Shown in pieces: positions 1 through 9,919 of a stretch of DNA of 64,000 nucleotides. The notes beneath the pieces were generated by a model, which had not been told where the DNA came from, ran no database searches, and saw only the letters and a program-made list of their open reading frames with translations. This stretch comes from Takakia lepidozioides (taxonomy: Eukaryota; Streptophyta; Takakiopsida; Takakiales; Takakiaceae), in NCBI GenBank assembly GCA_030704615.1, contig CM060733.1, positions 69,440,001 to 69,504,000 of the forward strand. Direction: 5' to 3'. The stretch's first letter is position 1, and each line of letters starts with the position of its first letter. Position numbers and translations under genes: made by a program.

Positions 1-935
1 GCGGATGCAGCATTTGAGGAAGACATAAAGAACACAGAGGGGGAGTTTCTCTCCAACAAATGGCTGCACATCTACGACGGGAATCACAGGTGGTATGCTT
101 GGATGGAGGTCATACGCGAACAGCACGCAGACGACGCGAGTTGGCACTACCGGGTGAACGCCAAGATTATGGATGGGAAGAGTTCCGATCTGGGCCTCAT
201 ACGGCGTGCAATGAATCATATGAATGTGTGAGTTTTTATCTCCTCTTCTGCTCACATGAGCATAGGTATAGGGTTTAGCAATTCGGGGATGTCGTTTGCA
301 TGGGGTTGCAGGTCTTGCATAAGCAGTCCCAGTGGGTGCTTCGTGGACCGATTCATTAATTAGACGTGTAGTGTGAGATGAAGTCGGAAGTATTACCTGG
401 TGGGAGGGAGTTCAGAGAAGATGCCCAGAATGCCTCCGTTGACAACTGCCTCGCTAAAAGTATGGTCTGCGCCGACTATACCATGGAGCCCACCCTAAAC
501 CCTAAAATCCCTGCTGAGTTTTGTAGGTAGTACTTTCTTTCACGAATTTCAATAAGGTCCATGGTCACATGAAGGTCTTGTTCCGTGCATTTTGTAGTGT
601 GACAGATCGTGGAAATGTGTCCAACGAGCTTCCGCACAAGCTATTCTACTTCCAGAAGTGCGCAACTACACCTGTTGAGCTGTACCAATCAGCTCTTCCA
701 GCGGACGTCTACGAGAAGTGCTTGAACAAGCGGGATGGGAACTGGATGACAATGCCGCGGGATGCCCTAATAGAGTATATGGGTCAGGAGGGATTCTGTA
801 GAATTAGAAATGCCTGCTTGGATGCCCATGCCCACCTGCCTGCCACCGCTGAGAACACCGCCCTCATCCGGAAGAAACTGGCAAGCAATTTCCAGGTGCA
901 CAGGACAAAGTGGTACACCAAAATCGCAAAATATT
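1..935 (+). pseudogene. ParB-like DGNHR family, copy A (partial)
   Basis: The window opens inside exon 1, which reads in frame 1 from base 1 to 227. It carries the motif IYDGNHRWYAW and ends with a GTGAGT donor at 228. The next exon starts after TTTGTAG at 598 (VTDRGNVSN...) and runs to about 935. An intron of 370 bases lies between them and splices codon phase 2. The protein is nearly the same as copy B on the other strand (5754-6689). At 935/941 the coding sequence stops inside ...TKIAKY and is replaced by an inverted piece of a copy D-like gene. The DGNHR motif resembles the substrate loop of ParB/sulfiredoxin-fold proteins; that assignment is by pattern only. The copy lacks both ends and cannot work as it stands. 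Confidence 0.6.
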
Positions 936-939
936 TTCC

Positions 940-2140
940 GGGGAGGGCAGGTCTGACCACCTGCAATGATAACAAGTGGCAGAGAGGAATCCGCAACTTG
1001 GCCGGGTAGACCATGCACCCTGCCAATGTTGCTGCGGGTTGCCTCCAACATCTTGGCAGCGGCCAACTTCATATCGGCCTCTGACATGACGTTTGTGCCA
1101 GGGGGGTTATCTGGAAGCCCACCAGGACCACCAAACCCAGCCTGTATGCTCCGGGTTTGGGGCTTGGGGATCTCCGGGAGGATGTCATCCTGGTCAGAAA
1201 AGTCCATCTCCTCCTCCCCATCTCTGACATGCACCGCCTGAAGCTCGTCGTGGCCTTGCATTGTGGGAAGTGCGTCTTCCCCTCCACCTGCCCCATGTCA
1301 TGGTGTGCTTGGTGTTTTCTCCCCACCCTCAGTATCCACCTTGTGAGCAATGGCACCTTGTAATCCCCGGTGCGTAGGTGTAACTGGCAACGTGACTCTA
1401 TCGGATGTCTTAGTGGCAGCAGGTGTCTTTGTGGCTCTCTCGCTTGTCAATGCATGTGTCCCTGCCTCTTCTCTAGCCTTCTCTTTGACCTTCTATCTTG
1501 CCCTCTTTTTTTTCCTCTCTCGGGCCTTCTGTTTCTTAGATGGAGTGGCTGTAGGTGACGCCTTGAGGTTAACCACGTTCGCCCCTGGGGAACTCACACC
1601 CTCGTGCTGTTTGGTGGGTGTTTTGTGTACCCCCCCCCCCCCCTCCGCAACCTCTGTTTGCTCTTTCACTGGGGATTGCATTTGCTTTGCCTTCTTCTTC
1701 TTCTTCTTCGTGTGGGGGGCCCCCCCTGCCTGTGCATCGACTTCATCTATGGGCGGATGCCCTAGCTGTTTCCGTCGCCCTGCACCTGTCATGCCGACGT
1801 TTGCAGCACCAACCTCCCCAATCCCTATTCGGGTGTATTCCCGCTCCATGGCCTCTCGTCCACCCAGAAATGGAACAAGTTTGTGTTTAGGTGTACCTTC
1901 CCGCCCCCACTTTGGCGACCCAAAAATGCGAACCCCAGAGTCGGCAGACTGCTATCGATGGCTGTTCGCTGTTGGTGTGACTACTCGTCAAGTTGGAGCT
2001 GTCAATGATACCACCACCGTGTCACGATCATCTTCACTCTGTCATCCCCAACCGGAGGGCCACCATCCAAACCAAAGCCAAAGTGGAAATGAGGGAGAGT
2101 CGTGAGAGTAGTTAGGAAATAGTTGCATCACACGGCCACC
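940..2140 (-). pseudogene. Displaced N-terminal half of a copy D-like gene (copy E)
   Basis: Read on the minus strand, this matches the N-terminal half of copy D at 16.4-17.5 kb. The order is the same: a RIGIGEVGA segment, a KKKKKKAKQMQSP basic stretch, SPSKKQKARER, an acidic DQDDILPEIP segment, RSIQAGFGGPGGLP and MSEADMKLAAAKMLEAT. It ends at the RPALPG block just before the DGNHR domain, where it meets copy A head-on at 935-941. Several reading-frame changes are needed (near 1.26, 1.5 and 1.85 kb), so it is broken. The region is probably disordered and charged, with nuclear-type basic clusters. It has no recognisable catalytic domain. Confidence 0.55.
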
Positions 2141-2689
2141 GGAACTCTTCCGGAACATCCTCCCAACCCTCTTCTGCTAGTATGCTAGGGTCACCAAATA
2201 CTTCTCAATTCAAGTCTTGCCTTGACATTTTGATTTTCTTAGGGGGCGGTCCATGTTCATTGGGGTCATCTCTTCCATGACGGTCATCGTCCTGGCCCTC
2301 TGCCATTCTACAACAATCGGAGCAACACTAAACGAGGTTTTCTAAAAAGACGTAACTCTAAACCCTTCCCCCATTAAGTAGGTTTGAGTAGATGTCAAAA
2401 TAGTTCCTAAAAGCTAATTTTGTAGAATAAAATGATCCTGGAAGCCAGATGAGGGCCTTTGGGAGCATTCTGCAACGACCGCACAGAAATCGCGGCAAAA
2501 AATACCCCCCACCCAACCAATGGCCTCCTTCTCCACGTGACTGCGTGTCGTGGAATAATGAAATGCCACACACACATAAGTTGTGTGGAGAGGAAGTGAG
2601 GGGAGAATAAGCCTCCCTTGGCTTATATCCCCCCCCCCCCCCCCCCCGCCCTTATTTCTCGGGCCACGTGCAGGGCGAATCTTCTAGAA
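2141..2689. other. No gene seen; poly-C tract at 2629-2647
   Basis: I see no supportable coding region here. A run of 19 C residues lies at 2629-2647, next to an abrupt change to the hairpin array that starts at 2690. Confidence 0.5.
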
Positions 2690-3060
2690 GCGACCGCCAA
2701 CTTGGCGGTCGCTCGATTTTCCGGAAAATAAAAAAATAAAGGACCGCCAGAACTGGCGATCGCTCCATTTTCCAGAAATAAAATAAATAAGCGACCGCCA
2801 ACATAGGCGGTCGCTTCATTTTCAAAAAATTAAAAAAAAAAAAAAAGTGACTGCCAACATAGGCGGTCGCTTCATTTTCAAAACATTTAAAAAAAATAAG
2901 CGACCGCCAACATAGGCAGTCGCTTCATTTTGAAAACATTTAAAATAAATAAGCGACCGCCAGCATAGGCGGTCGTTTCATTTTCAAAACATTTAAAATA
3001 AATAAGCGACCGCCAACATAGGCGGTCGCTTCATTTTCAAAAACTTTATAATAAATAAGC
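2690..3060. repeat. Tandem hairpin array, 53-bp period, core GCGACCGCC-N6-GGCGGTCGC
   Basis: Seven dyads start at 2690, 2741, 2791, 2847, 2900, 2953 and 3006, and a half unit starts at 3059. The last four intervals are exactly 53 bases and the earlier ones are 50-56. Each unit is a 23-24 base inverted repeat with a 5-6 base loop (AACATA) followed by an AT-rich linker such as TTCATTTTCAAAA. Linkers are nearly the same from unit to unit. The final half unit runs straight into the minus-strand coding sequence ending near 3062, so the array is the 3' flank of copy B. Confidence 0.9.
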
Positions 3061-3061
3061 G

Positions 3062-3575
3062 ACCCACTTTCTCGTGATAACTTTGAAGGGCCCCGCTGGG
3101 CCCACGCATCTCCGAATTTCCACCTCTGTCTTGGCATCACCCTTGTAGAAAATAACAAGGCATCCGTCGTCCTTCAATAGGGATGCTGCCAGTGCCGAGT
3201 GCATGCGGGACAGTATCCTTTGACTTTGCATTCCAAGGGGGCACAATGTCATCTATGCCACATCCTCTGGTAGACTGCCCGTCTGGGAGATCCACCATTA
3301 CAAGGTCTGCCCCCGCTTTAGGGACTGTGCCACCCCTACGCAATGGCTCGGGGGAGCGGTGCCTCTCCAGAAACTCGTCGATATCTCCCCTAGGCTCTGG
3401 CCACTTACTCGTTGTTCCTTTGGATGCAAGCCTGCGGATGACCAACTGGAACCAATCGCACTTGAGGCATGCTACGTCTGTGTTTGGTACCCCTTCCCGC
3501 AAAGAGATAGCCTCGTAAAGCAGCACGATTGAGAGCTGCATGCCAATACCGTCACTTGTGTTTGCCCAAGCAGGG
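3062..3575 (-). pseudogene. Methyltransferase-like C-terminal region of copy B
   Basis: The minus-strand protein contains ADLVMVDLPDGQ, which looks like the DPPY-type motif IV strand of amino-methyltransferases. After about 40 residues comes LLKDDGCLVIFYKGD and then GPFKVITRKWV, the usual pattern of the late strands (LKPGG.LV.F ... GF....W). A frame change near 3240 separates the two halves. The DPPY tetrad is not kept (LPDG), so activity is doubtful. The call rests on the motif layout only. An unrelated Rossmann-fold protein is possible. Confidence 0.4.
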
Positions 3576-4199
3576 TTTCGAGAAGATCAATTCCTTCGCT
3601 CAATCTGGAAGTTGTGTACGGCGTCTGTAAACGCCAGTCGGTTGTCTACCCTCTGAGCACCATCTGTCTCATCCACACCCTCCACACCTTGATTGCCTGC
3701 AGGCCTTGTGCCGGGGGGGGTTGCCTGCCCTGTGGTGGGTGTCTTCTTTGGTTTCTGTTTCATTTTCCTTGGTTTCTTCTTGGCCATTGCTTCTTCTAGA
3801 GCTGTATTTGCTTGTTGCAGGTGTGCGGCAGCGACAACCCTCCTCGGCACCCTCTTCCGTCAATGGCTCCATGTGAGTTGGTGCAGCCAGTTCGTTCTTG
3901 GTGTACTTCTTATACACTTCCAGTTCAACGTCAGGAATGATATCGGTGGGCAAATCTAGCCACCAATAGCAAGGCAGATGCGTGACTTTAGCGTACTCGC
4001 CCAACTGCCTGCCGTTGTACATTGTGCAGTCGGATCGGAGGTTGGCCCACTGTGTGACACTGGCGGGAATACACCTGATATGCTTGTTGGCAAGCAAATA
4101 AAAGTTTATATACCTGTTGCAGTGCACGAAAAGTTGACGTCAGGACAGACATTGGCTTGATAGTAATGAGAAGTGTAGGATATAAAACCAAACCTTTTG

Positions 4200-5060
4200 G
4201 TCTCTCACCAGATGTAGTAGTCGGCAGCGACTATGATACCAAATAGTTTGATGGCAGTGTCATAGTCGGTGACGACTACGACTCCTAACTGTGGGTTAGC
4301 CAGCCACCCAGCTGGGCGATACCGGAATAAGGGTGTACATTATACGACATGGATTCGAAGGACCCACCACAGAGTCGTTGCCGACTATGGAATTGAGTTA
4401 GTTTTTAATTTGCAGGCTAAAGTCACGCCCTTCTTGCAATAGTCGACAGCGACTGTGATTCCGTAAAGGGCAAAAACCTGTGTCATAGTCGCTGGCGACT
4501 ATGACCAGGCCAACTTTGGGTATGACAAGGCCGGCTTTCTATAGTCGTTGCCGAGTATACCCAATGGATACCCTATACCCAATGGCTACCCTATATTGAA
4601 TTGAGTTGGTTTTTAATTTGCGGGCAGTAGTCACGGCCCATTAGCAATAGTCGGTGGCGACTATGACCAGGCCAACTTTGGCTACGAGAGGGCTGGCTTA
4701 CTTTAGTCGTTGCCGTCTATACCCAACGGCTACCCTATATAAAATTGAGTTTGTTTTGAATTTGCGGGCAATAGTCACGGCCCTCTTGCAATAGTCGGCA
4801 GCGACTATGCACTCCCAAAGGGCAAAACCTGTGTCATAGTCGGTGGCGACTATGACCAGGCCAATTTGGATACAACAGGGCCGGCTTGGTATAGTCGTTG
4901 CCGACTATACCCAATGGCTACCCTTTACCCAATACCCTATACCCTACCCTATACCCAATGGCGCCTTTCTTTAGTCATTGCCGACTATGAGTACAATGTC
5001 TGAGCCCAATAGTCGGCGCCAACCACGAGCAACAACACTACTGCCGACTACCGGAATATT
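4200..5060. repeat. Dyad array of the type AGTCGnnnnCGACT inside intron 3 of copy B
   Basis: At least a dozen imperfect dyads (for example TAGTCGGTGGCGACTATG near 4648 and 4837, TAGTCGTTGCCGACTATA near 4892) are spaced in pairs 55-56 bases apart. The pairs repeat every 160-190 bases, with shared linkers such as CCAGGCCAACTTTGG and ATACCCAATGGCTACCC. The array fills the 1055-base intron between 5169 and 4113. Confidence 0.85.
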
Positions 5061-5753
5061 TGTCGACTACAACGAGCCTACATATTCTTTTTCGACCGCT
5101 ACTTCCCACACCCATTTTGCTGTATGGCATATGCGGAGGGTGGGTGAATTGCATTGACAATTATGTACCTGTACAGGAGCTTGCGAGCTGGTAAAGTTCC
5201 ACCAGGCTGCTCAGTAATTGGCCAACTGCGGGCAGGTCCATCCTTCATCTCGCACCAGAATAGCTCCTTCCAGAACTTGAGGCGGAAATCATCCACCCAG
5301 ACAGAGAGGGTCTTCAAAGTGGGAGCCTCTTCCTAGGTTGGCAACTGCAGGAACCCTTTCTCAACCAGCATGGCCAACTGCCGCTCTACTTCTTCCTTTT
5401 GCTGCGAGTCCACCACGTCAATTATTAGAGATGAGAAATTGCAATAACTGTAACATGAAGCCACCACTAATATTGCCAACATCTCACCTGGAACCACCAT
5501 GTCATTTTGTCGCACCACAAGCCAAACACTACATCTGTTGGAGCATGGGGGAATTTTCCATTTTTGCGGGTTGTCGAGTCAGAAATCCACAGCTTCAACC
5601 ATAAAATTTTCTCCTTCGGGCTGACCTCGCTCGTGGCAAGCATTTGCAACTTCTCGAGAGTCATTTCCGGCTTCTGGTTGACGGCAAGAGACTTGTAATG
5701 CGTGGTTATCTCAAAAAGAAAGCCAGTTCCCAGTGCAGGATCGCAGATTGAAG

Positions 5754-6689
5754 AATATTTTGCGATTTTGGTGTACCACTTCGTCCTGTGCACCTGGAAA
5801 TCGCTTGCCAGTTTCTTCCGGATGAGGTCGGTGTTCTCATCGGTGGCAGGCAGGTGGGCATGGGCATCCAAGCAAGCGTTTCTAATTCTACGGAATCCCT
5901 CCTGACCCATATACTCTATTAGGGCATCCCGCGGCATTGTCATCCAGTTCCCATCCCGCTTCTTCAAGCACTTCTCGTAGACGTCCGCTGGAAGAGCTGA
6001 TTGGTACTGCTCAACAGGTGTAGTTGCGCACTTCTGGAAGTAGAATAGCTTGTGCGGAAGCTTGTTGGACACATTTCCACGATCTGTCACACTGCAAAAC
6101 GCACGGAACAAAACCTTCATGTGACCATGGACCTTATTGAAATTCGTGAAAAAAAGTACTACCTACAAAACTCAGCAGGGATTTTAGGGTTTAGGGTGGG
6201 CTCCATGGTATAGTCGGCGCAGACCATACTTTTAGCTAGGCGGTTGTCAACGGAGGCATTGTGGGAATCTTCTCTGAACTCCCTCCCACTAGGCAATACT
6301 TCCCACTCCATCTCACACTACACGTCTAATTAATGAATCGGTCCACGAAGCACCCACTGGGACTGCTTACGCAAGACCTGCAACCCCATGCAAACGACAT
6401 CCCCGAATTGCTAAACCATATACCTATGCTCATGTGAGCAGAAGAGGAGATAAAAAACTCACACATTCATACGATTCATTGCACGCCGTATGAGGCCCAG
6501 ATCGGAACTCTTCACATCCATAATCTTGACGTTCATCCGGTAGTGCTAGCTCGCCTCGTCTGCGTGCTGCTCGTGTATGACCTCCATCCAAGCATACCAC
6601 CTGTGATTCCCGTCGTAGATGTGCAGCCATTTGTTGGAGAGAAACTCCCACTCCATGTTCTTTATGTCTTCCTCAAATGCTGCATCCGC
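5754..6689. repeat. Right arm of a 0.94-kb inverted repeat with 1-935
   Basis: Bases 1-935 read on the plus strand are nearly identical to the reverse complement of 5754-6689. This includes the intron between exons 1 and 2 (for example the shared GGGTTTAGGGTGGGCTCCATG block near 6190). The arms differ by only scattered substitutions, and the left arm starts at the window edge, so the full repeat may be longer. The two arms are separated by about 4.8 kb. Confidence 0.85.
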
Positions 6690-7424
6690 TGCTTGCCAAT
6701 GTTCAGACCATGCATCCCGATCTCCTTGTTGGATTTCTTAGCTCTGTCCACTGTCGTCGTTGATGGAAAGTAGTAGTGATGCAAGTGCATCATTGTACCT
6801 GTCCGCCTCAAAATACAACTTGAGCTTGTTGATGCCTGGGCGCTCAACCATGCGCACAGTCGGGAGGGGCTGCATCCTGCATAATGGTATCCTTGGCGGA
6901 GCACCATTCCGCAACAAGTGCGAAATAGAACTCATTGTGTGGTTCATGGCACTTGTAGTGAGTGAGAGTAGGGCTTGCTTCCGCATGTCGCCAGTCAAAA
7001 CAACGTCCGCCAGAACACTGTCTTGCACACTTGCAGCATTTTGAGCAGGTCCGCCACCCTGTGCGCTCGTTGCTGGACCTGGTGATGCACCACTTCAAAA
7101 AACGGGGGAGAGGGGAGGACGATCCATCGATGGTGTGGCCGCTGTAGACACCAAACCGCCTTCCTGTGAAGTCGTTGATTTCTTACAAAGTTTCACTAAT
7201 TTTCTGGGAGGTCTAGCAGCCTCGCTGCTCTGTTGGGAGACCACTGTCCGCCCGCGCAGTATGCATGTTTGCGTGGGAAGCACAAACTCCCCCTCTTCCT
7301 CTGCTTGAGGCTCCATGACGACAACGTTCCCCTGCTCGAAAATAGAAAGTGAAGCCGAAGAGTCGGGCACCGCAGAGGAGAATCCGCATGACCGTATGCA
7401 CTGCCGAACCCGGAAAGGGATCAA

Positions 7425-8580
7425 AACCCGTCCTACGCGGGCCGTAACGTATGCCTACAAAATTGAGGTAGTGCCACGCAGCCGGCTACACGCCGTAACC
7501 GGACTATGTGCCACGTGGCCTGCGCCAAAATTCAAATAGCAATAACGGATGAAAAATGGAATCCCCCATCCATGGAAGCACGCCATCTGTTGTCATCCGA
7601 TGTGGATGTTAAATGTGCGTCAAATTAACTCCATCCAAACCTACATCAGAAATATGAGATGGCTGCCACATCCCCAAAATTGAGAAATAGCCTCCTGCCA
7701 CTCCGCTAGACGACTCAGTAATTTCCGACACGTGGCCTGGACTCCATCCAAATAGTTTAGGATGAGAAATATAAGAGGAATGAATGGTAAAATTTATGTT
7801 CAATCGAACGTTGTCAATGTCAATATCCGCGAATCTCTTCTGGGTGCAATGGGGGTCCGGGTTTGCATAACGTCATCCTAAATGGTATAATCAACTTCTA
7901 ATATCCGAACTCCATATCGGAACTTCATATCCCCAAATCTTAATATCCTCTGCAGGCTCGTGGAAGTTTCTGGAGGAGCAGAAATTATGAGTCACATAGC
8001 GCATATTCCGGATGTGAATGACTAAATCTAATTTGCAAATTAAAGAGTCTCTGTCTTGAAATATCACGGATTTTGACATAGCCAATAATATCACCTCAAT
8101 CACATGGTTTGTGGTATGGGAATGGAGGGACTGTGGGGAGGGGTTTTGGATCAGGGTCGGGTTGGGGAACTTGAGAGATTTGTCTCTCCGTTGTAGCTGG
8201 TTGGGTGGGAGATGCGGAGTGGTCCAGATGGCAGGGCATGCTCTTGTGGGTGGTAATGTGGGAACATTGTGTGTGGCTTTAGAACCAGGCTAGTGAACTG
8301 ATGGCATGAAATGTGCATTGTAGAGTTGATGAAGCGGAATCTTCTTTTGGAATGGCAGACTTCTGATAAACAGTGAGGATGCCAGCATCACGGGCTGAGT
8401 GTTCATGCTCTTGCTACACCTCCAGTGTGATTGAATTTTTTCCAACAGAGGATTATTTCTCCCGTGTGTATGGCATGATGGTTTAGTGTGTTACATGGTT
8501 TGTCCATCTGTCTTGCATAGGTTGATTTGCTTGCTTGCCCTTGCAGTGTAATGGATGCCTATGCCTATCCCTGAAGAGCT
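7425..8580. other. No gene seen between copies B and C
   Basis: I find no coding region with family support. The stretch is moderately AT-rich and shows no tandem structure. Confidence 0.4.
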
Positions 8581-8589
8581 GAATTGGCA

Positions 8590-9265
8590 ACCACACAGTC
8601 GGGAAATGCCATCCGCAAGAATTGGTCGGCACCGACCATACACTATAATGCCTTTGAAGTGGATGTGTTCACTGTCTTTAACTCTGTAAATTTCCACGAA
8701 TTTCAATAATTCCATAAGGTCGATGCTGACTTGGATATCATCGACTGCCTCCATGTGGCGCAAACCGCCACAACATCCACCAAGCACATTTGTCGGCGCC
8801 GACTACACCCTCACAATGCGGGAAATGGTTTTAATTTCAACCGAGTATCTGAAGGTCGGTCCCGACTACAAGCACATTTAAGCCAAAAAATCTATTGGAA
8901 GGCAAATTTGTGCGTTCGTACGGAAGTCGGCAGCGACTACAATGCATTAATGGAAAGCGCTTGTCGATTTAAGCAATAGTCGTTGCCGCCTATTCCGTTC
9001 GCAGGCCAATTTGCCAAAAAAGCCACATGAAATGAACATCTTTAGCGACCTTGGCAGATCTGTTGGCCGACTTCAACAAAAACTGGTATAGTCGCCAACG
9101 ACTACTCCGATTTGTCTTCCAATTCAATGTAAATCTGCCTGATCCGTCGCCGGAATTAATTTAAACTTTATGAAGTCGGTACCGACTACGGAAGAAAACC
9201 TGTCCCACTAACTATTTCACAATGTTCATGCCTTTCAAATAGGCATGGTCGGCAACGACAATAAG
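8590..9265. repeat. Dispersed GTCGGnnCCGAC dyads downstream of copy C
   Basis: Imperfect dyads such as GTCGGCGCCGACTAC near 8793, GTCGGTCCCGACTAC near 8855, AGTCGGCAGCGACTAC near 8926, AGTCGCCAACGACTAC near 9091 and AGTCGGTACCGACTAC near 9175 are spaced irregularly. They are the same motif family as the intron array of copy B. They lie on the 3' side of the exon of copy C that corresponds to copy B exon 3, so they occupy the matching gene position. Confidence 0.75.
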
Positions 9266-9472
9266 GCATCCCCCTGTGGCGTAGAACAAATTCAGATAAA
9301 GAGAAGGTTAATGGTTGTTTCGAAATGGCCGTTGCCAGCTGAACGTGCCGCCGCCAGTTGTTGCGCAGACAATTTTCATCCGACCTAAAATCCATTAAAT
9401 ATTCCTTTTGCATTTATTTCTTACCGTTGTTGACGTACAGTTTGTTAGGAAATCGTAAACTGCGTTGCATGC

Positions 9473-9868
9473 TTGCAACAGGTCATGTGCACCTCATCTG
9501 CCCCAGTGCTCACACGTTGTGTAGATTCGGCAGAGTACTCCAGTTTGCACGTCGGAGTCCCGGACAGCGACCCAGGCTTGAAGCAGCCGAACATGGAACA
9601 GTTCGTGAGGCTGCAATGTCCACCGTCCTCCGATCTTGTGAAGGTGAAGGCACAGGGAGACCAGGTGTTCCTGCTTGACAAAGTAATACTTGGAAGATTT
9701 AATCTGGACCCTCTTTCTCTTGTTGTTGAGGTGGAGGACGTCAGTGAAGGGGGCGTCACCGAAACCCGCATCTTGGATCCAGTTCGAGACGCCGAGAACA
9801 AGTCATGGGTTCTGCCATTTACAGGTGAGGTCGTATACAAAGTATTTGGTGTCCGAGCTACATTTTTT
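9473..9868 (+). CDS. Unrecognised protein fragment
   Basis: This plus-strand reading frame looks protein-like in composition (MEQFVRLQCPPSS, GDQVFLLDKVILGRFN, LDPLSLVVEVEDV, SWVLPFTGEVVYKVFG) and has alternating beta-strand-like hydrophobics. I recognise no family. It has no clear start or splice context and lies between the dyad cluster and the last intact exon of copy C, on the opposite strand. It may be an exon of an inserted element. Confidence 0.3.
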
Positions 9869-9919
9869 ACTTACAAGGTGTATACACTATCCATGTACAA
9901 TGCAATGGAAAGATGGTAC

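Larger units (their letters stand above)
3062..7424 (-). pseudogene. ParB-like DGNHR family, copy B, longest copy, with methyltransferase-like C-terminus
   Basis: Exon 1 spans about 7424-6463. It includes GDMRKQALLSL, RIPLCRM, VRMVERPGINKLKL and IYDGNHRWYAW. Exon 2 is 6091-5488, from VTDRGNVSN to MTWWFQ. Exon 3 is 5447-5169 and exon 4 starts at 4113 (YINFYLLANKHIRC). The borders GTGAGT/TTTGCAG, GTGAGA/TTACAG and GTACAT/CAACAG keep phase. In-frame stops TAA at 6738-6740 and TAG at 5333-5335, and frame changes near 7.1, 3.85, 3.57 and 3.24 kb, mark it as a pseudogene. Exon 3 aligns with exon 4 of copy C (W..DDF.LKFWKELF against W..THFNELFHREF). The C-terminal part resembles a methyltransferase and is listed separately. 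No other copy in the window keeps this C-terminus, so B shows the widest view of the family. Confidence 0.6.

Noticed and set aside
1350-2105. 251-codon plus-strand frame rich in Cys, Phe and Pro
   Set aside because: It is the antisense of the copy D-like coding sequence in copy E.
2690-3060. CRISPR-like array: 24-base palindromic repeats with 29-base gaps
   Set aside because: The gaps are nearly the same from unit to unit, so they are not spacers, and the window is clearly eukaryotic. It is a satellite.
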